In this document: piece by piece, positions 60,363-64,000 of the stretch | Numbering within the stretch: the first letter of the stretch is position 1 | How the letters are laid out: the number at the start of each line of letters is the position of its first letter | Assembly (NCBI RefSeq): GCF_003263515.1 | Contig: NZ_JYDE01000001.1 | Span: 124,001-188,000 of the forward strand | DNA length: 64,000 bases | Direction of reading: 5' to 3' | From: Rahnella inusitata | GTDB taxonomy: Bacteria > Pseudomonadota > Gammaproteobacteria > Enterobacterales > Enterobacteriaceae | The notes under the pieces: model-generated | Databases searched by the model: none | What the model was told of the DNA's origin: nothing | What the model saw: only the letters and a program-made list of their open reading frames with translations | Translations under genes and position numbers: made by a program

Positions 60363-62234
60363 TTAGTCTTCAACGCTTGCCGCCGCGGTTAGCGTCATAT
60401 TCTGCTGCCAGATAACATTCCCGCTCGTCTCAGGCTGCGCAATAATGGCCGTGTCAGATAACCGGTTGTTAACGAACATCAGCGAACCGGCGGTTTGCAG
60501 CGTCAATGCGCTGAAATCAACTGAGCTTTGAATCAAAGTCGAAAAATGAATGTCGATTTGCTTCGGCTCGTTACCTGACAAAATGAAAGGCACCTTATTT
60601 ATCCGGCTTCCCTGAAGATCCAGCGTGGAAGACGCGACGGCCACTGATGCGTCACTGCTGCCGCCCTCAAATTCACAGTTTACAAACCTCAGCGGCGCTT
60701 TGCTGGCAAAGGCATGACCATTCAATGCGTTAAAAATGGTATCGCGGAAAGTCACGGATGACGTGACATTGCTTTGTATCAGTGGGGCGGCGTCGTCAAT
60801 GAGTGTGAACTGACACTGACGGATGATGTTTTTGCGTGCCGAACGCTGAGACGCCTGGCTTATCACCAGTTTTTTGTCCGCCGTACATCCGGTCATCTGT
60901 AAACCGTCAGCATTAACCCACAACATGCCTGATTGCGGAATGTTTGCATTGCTAATAATCACCATGTCTTCCAGCATCAGGTCACTCACGCCCGAACGTG
61001 CGACAAACCACGGGCAAACGTGCTTGCGGACATTAATCCTTTTGGCGCTGCCACCCCAGGTCGCGCCTGAGTTGGCGAAAGTCATTAATCCCGAATTTCC
61101 GGTATAGGTCAGGTCATGCTCGAATTGCCCGTGGGTAACAAACGGACCTTTCTCCGCACTTTGTCCATCTGCATGACAGTTTTCCACCAGGCAATACGCG
61201 GATGCGGTGAAATCGTTCAGATGCCGCGCATTCGAAACGTGGCAGTCGCTGACATGACCGTATAGACAGTAAATTTGCTGCGTCAGATAGCCCGCTCCGC
61301 CATATGCCACGTCAGGCGGGTTGTTCAGAGAACATTGTTGCGTGAGGTAGTGCGTATTCCATCGGCGCATGACGACCGGCCAGAACGAACCGGTCGAGTG
61401 GATCCCGGCGACGTTGGCGTAGACCGCATACTCAAAAGCCACCGGATGGCTCCCGGTAATCGGGTCGCTGCCTGCACCGGTGAATTGCATGTTTTTGATG
61501 TTCACGAATTCGACAGGTTCCACTTTCTGCCAGCTGATCACACGCCCGGCAAGCAATGCCCAGCCGTTGTAATAGCCCGTCTGAATGTGCGTACCGTCGG
61601 GGATCGCGATGACTTGCACCAGCTTTTGCAGCTCCCGCGCCGCCGAACCACTCACCGGAGCAACCTGCACCGCATACCAGTCACCCACGTGGAACACAGA
61701 GGAATCGCTGACGGGGAAAATATCCGTTTGCTCCACAAGCGTATCGGTCAGAGTGAAAGTGACGGGCGCACCGGCAGTATTTCCCTGAAAAAACATTACC
61801 GCAGCAAAAGGATCGTTGACCGGTGCGTCGGCTATCCCTTGTGTGCTGACGGTGAAGTTTTGAAAATCAAGGGTGATGCCCGAACGTGAGAAGCGATGAC
61901 GGCGCTGGAAGAGCAGGGCGGAACTGGCATAAATCTGAGTGATTGCGGTGTCATTGACCAGCGCATCGAGCGCGTCATCGGCAGGCCGGGTGCTGTCCAT
62001 AATGCCAAAAATGCGGAAATCGGCCACACCCTTATGATTGAGTAACCAGCGCCCGAGACTTGTGTGTCCCGATGCCACCACGGTGCCATTATTCACTGTT
62101 AACGTACTGGTGTTATCCCAGTAATAATGACCACCGCCTCCATCGCCAGTCTGATAATAACCTTCGACGAAAACCGTCAGACCTTTGCGCGGTTTTTGTT
62201 GCATGAGTGCTGATATTGAATTAAGTGCTTTCAT
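60363..62234 (-). CDS. Right-handed beta-helix protein, tailspike/polysaccharide-lyase-like (paralogue 1)
   Basis: The 623-residue product opens with a motif common in phage tailspikes and some exopolysaccharide-processing proteins: G-Y-Y-Q-T-G-D-G-G-G-G-H-Y-Y-W-D (about residues 25-40). The rest is a parallel beta-helix with many short turns such as N-A-R-H-L-N-D, N-C-H-A-D-G and G-C-T-A-D. There is no signal peptide or membrane segment. The ATG at 62234 has an AAGG site; the frame is open 13 codons further. It follows the homologous gene by 43 bases. Breaking down or shaping a surface polysaccharide is plausible, but the catalytic residues and the substrate are not identifiable. Confidence 0.75.
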   Translation of the reverse strand: MKALNSISALMQQKPRKGLTVFVEGYYQTGDGGGGHYYWDNTSTLTVNNGTVVASGHTSLGRWLLNHKGVADFRIFGIMDSTRPADDALDALVNDTAITQIYASSALLFQRRHRFSRSGITLDFQNFTVSTQGIADAPVNDPFAAVMFFQGNTAGAPVTFTLTDTLVEQTDIFPVSDSSVFHVGDWYAVQVAPVSGSAARELQKLVQVIAIPDGTHIQTGYYNGWALLAGRVISWQKVEPVEFVNIKNMQFTGAGSDPITGSHPVAFEYAVYANVAGIHSTGSFWPVVMRRWNTHYLTQQCSLNNPPDVAYGGAGYLTQQIYCLYGHVSDCHVSNARHLNDFTASAYCLVENCHADGQSAEKGPFVTHGQFEHDLTYTGNSGLMTFANSGATWGGSAKRINVRKHVCPWFVARSGVSDLMLEDMVIISNANIPQSGMLWVNADGLQMTGCTADKKLVISQASQRSARKNIIRQCQFTLIDDAAPLIQSNVTSSVTFRDTIFNALNGHAFASKAPLRFVNCEFEGGSSDASVAVASSTLDLQGSRINKVPFILSGNEPKQIDIHFSTLIQSSVDFSALTLQTAGSLMFVNNRLSDTAIIAQPETSGNVIWQQNMTLTAAASVED

Positions 62235-62277
62235 AGCATCAACCTTATGTATGCTCCAGATGAGCAACCTCACTCTT

Positions 62278-64000
62278 TCAAAGTTCTGTATTTCTCACCA
62301 TAATATGTGGCCCTGTCTTTTCTGGCACAACCGATTTGACGTTAATCATGATGTTGTCATGTTCAATAAAATAAGAGGGCGCATTAAAAGCTTCCGTAGA
62401 AAACTGTCGCCTTCCCTGAATAAAATTTGCATTTCTGGCCTGATAATAATTAATCCCGTCAGTCAGATGGATATGCATTCTTTCCGAATCCCTCACTTCA
62501 CTGCGCATCGGCCCTAAAAGCCATGTGACGGGCTGTGAACCGGCACGCGAAATTAAAGGGCTTGATGAATTGCCGCCCTTCAGGGATGAATCCCCGTTAA
62601 TCACCAATGTCTGGGCATCCTCTGCGGCTAATACCAGTGAAACATCGTCAATCTGACAGGCATTAAAATACGTCTCTTTATTTTTGATTAAAAGAGATGC
62701 TTGCGCATCCGTACCTCTGAACCAGCAACGTACAAAATGAATGACAGAATGACCGCTCAGTGAATTACGCGAAGCAGGATAAGGGTGAGAAGCAATATAA
62801 GGATCATCGGCGGCTAAATGACTGTTGGTTGAATCGTGACGCGAATCTAAAGTAAAACCACATCCCTCAAAAAAATTCATCTTGGTACTGCGATTGCTAC
62901 GTTGGAATAACGTCAGTTCGCCGTTAACGGTACACCCCCGAACTGTGACACCATCACAATTAAGCCGCAGCATACCGATATTGCCTTGTTCAGGATCCCT
63001 TTCAATGTGCACATCTGTCAGGGTTAAATCACTGACCTTGGTATCCGCAATGAATACTGAACAGAAATGTTGATTAATGACAATGCGTGCGGCTGACTGG
63101 CCCCAGTTTTTTCCTGAATTAGCCAATGTCAGCGTTCCTGAGTTACCGGAAAAATGCAGATCGTGCTCATACTGACCATGGGTGACAAACCCTCCGGTGC
63201 TGTCGCCATTACTGTGACAATTGACCACTACGCAGGATGAACTGGCCGTCAGGTCATTGAGATGACGGGCGTTTGATGTCGTGCAATTGGCAATGTGGCC
63301 ATACTGACAGTAAATCTGCTGAGTGAGATACCCGGCACCACCCCAGGACACTGACGGCGGATCAGACAACGAACATTGCTCCGTGCGGAAGAATGTATTC
63401 CAGCGGCGGAAAATCACAGACCAGAAGGTGCCCTGTGCATGAAGATTAAATACATCGCAGTAAATCGCATATTCAAATACCACCGGCTGGGAACTGGTAT
63501 CAGGGAGTTGCCCTTCAGCAATAAAGGCCATATTTTTAATCGTCACATATTCGACCGGAATAACCTTACGCCAATGTAATGAAGTTCCGGCATCCAGCGA
63601 CCAGCCGCATCGGTAATTCAGCCTGACATGGCTGTCATCAATAACTTCTGTCACCTGTACTAATCGCTGAATTTTTCGCTCCCATTGACCTGAAAGTTTT
63701 TCTGATTCCAGGCAAAACCATTGCCCCACAGGGAATTGGTTGCTATTGCCGACCGGGTATATTTCTGCCAATAAATTAAGGGGAGTATTCAAAACGGTCA
63801 CAGTAGTCTGTTCCTCAAACTCCCCCCTGAATGAAAAAATAGCGGATATATAATTATTTTTAGGCTCCGTAAGCGGTTCCAGACCCGCCGTAGTGATCGT
63901 ATGTCCACCGAAATCAAGGGTGAGGTTAGAGCGGGTAAACCGATGACGGGAACAGAAATTCAGCGCAGTATGCGCCTCAATACGATGAATAAGCGGGTCA
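62278..64000 (-). CDS. Right-handed beta-helix protein, paralogue 2 (partial, N-terminus outside window)
   Basis: The frame is open to the right edge; 574 codons before the stop are visible. It is homologous to the neighbour over its whole visible length: H-R-F-T-R-S-x-x-T-L-D-F near the edge, A-G-Y-L-T-Q-Q-I-Y-C-x-Y-G-H, N-A-R-H-L-N-D-x-T-A-S, F-V-T-H-G-Q-x-E-H-D-L and G-N-S-G-x-x-T-x-A-N-S-G occur in both, in the same order. The in-frame GTG at 63801 is not the true start, because the homology continues upstream of it. The GC content is visibly lower than in paralogue 1, so the duplication is old or the two copies came from different sources. Confidence 0.75.
   Translation of the reverse strand, partial: DPLIHRIEAHTALNFCSRHRFTRSNLTLDFGGHTITTAGLEPLTEPKNNYISAIFSFRGEFEEQTTVTVLNTPLNLLAEIYPVGNSNQFPVGQWFCLESEKLSGQWERKIQRLVQVTEVIDDSHVRLNYRCGWSLDAGTSLHWRKVIPVEYVTIKNMAFIAEGQLPDTSSQPVVFEYAIYCDVFNLHAQGTFWSVIFRRWNTFFRTEQCSLSDPPSVSWGGAGYLTQQIYCQYGHIANCTTSNARHLNDLTASSSCVVVNCHSNGDSTGGFVTHGQYEHDLHFSGNSGTLTLANSGKNWGQSAARIVINQHFCSVFIADTKVSDLTLTDVHIERDPEQGNIGMLRLNCDGVTVRGCTVNGELTLFQRSNRSTKMNFFEGCGFTLDSRHDSTNSHLAADDPYIASHPYPASRNSLSGHSVIHFVRCWFRGTDAQASLLIKNKETYFNACQIDDVSLVLAAEDAQTLVINGDSSLKGGNSSSPLISRAGSQPVTWLLGPMRSEVRDSERMHIHLTDGINYYQARNANFIQGRRQFSTEAFNAPSYFIEHDNIMINVKSVVPEKTGPHIMVRNTEL

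Overview
The window is chromosomal DNA of an enterobacterium. The OmpC/OmpF-type porin, the oqxAB efflux locus with its rarA and oqxR regulators, the Aer-type receptor and the Sci-1-like type VI secretion (T6SS) gene order all fit Enterobacterales. The combination suggests a Yersiniaceae member of the Rahnella/Serratia kind; the genus is an inference from protein resemblance only. I saw no rRNA, tRNA, CRISPR array or insertion sequence.

Region 1 (1-30,615, all on the minus strand) is one T6SS cluster, read from right to left: tssB, tssC, tssK, tssL, an OmpA-domain tagL, hcp, clpV, vgrG, a DUF4123 chaperone gene, a VasX-like (BTH_I2691 family) pore-forming effector, four tandem paralogues of a small two-helix membrane protein (DUF6708-like, probable immunity proteins), another membrane protein, a 406-codon gene coupled to tssM, tssM, tssA, PAAR, tssF, tssG, tssJ, tssE and the start of a second ImpA-N (VasL-like) gene that leaves the window. 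Most neighbours overlap by 1-37 bp, so translation is coupled. A strong terminator hairpin sits just after hcp. The most unusual part is the four-copy array: the soluble flanks are almost identical while the transmembrane hairpin is hypervariable.

Region 2 (30,616-38,481) holds two chemoreceptor genes facing each other (a Tar/Tsr-type receptor and Aer), each behind a clear sigma-28 promoter, then an isolated tyrosine recombinase with a perfect palindrome upstream, then ovoA for ovothiol synthesis.

Region 3 (38,482-47,151) has a giant autotransporter reading frame broken by one in-frame amber codon, followed by a tannase-family esterase that lacks both cysteines of the family's usual CS-D-HC arrangement.

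Region 4 (47,152-52,617) is a set of small stress and detoxification modules: TetR regulator + EmrE-like SMR pump + Rob-like AraC regulator; a DJ-1/PfpI protein and a NemR-like repressor sharing near-identical operators; an acetoin reductase (budC); a TetR-type ligand domain without its helix-turn-helix; and a 60-codon orphan.

Region 5 (52,618-60,335) has a porin gene preceded by an orphan terminator (possible small RNA), then oqxR, oqxB, oqxA and rarA. The oqxA-rarA divergent region holds three perfect inverted repeats and a marbox-like site.

Region 6 (60,363-64,000, minus strand) has two tandem paralogous right-handed beta-helix proteins resembling phage tailspikes or exopolysaccharide lyases; the second is cut by the window edge.
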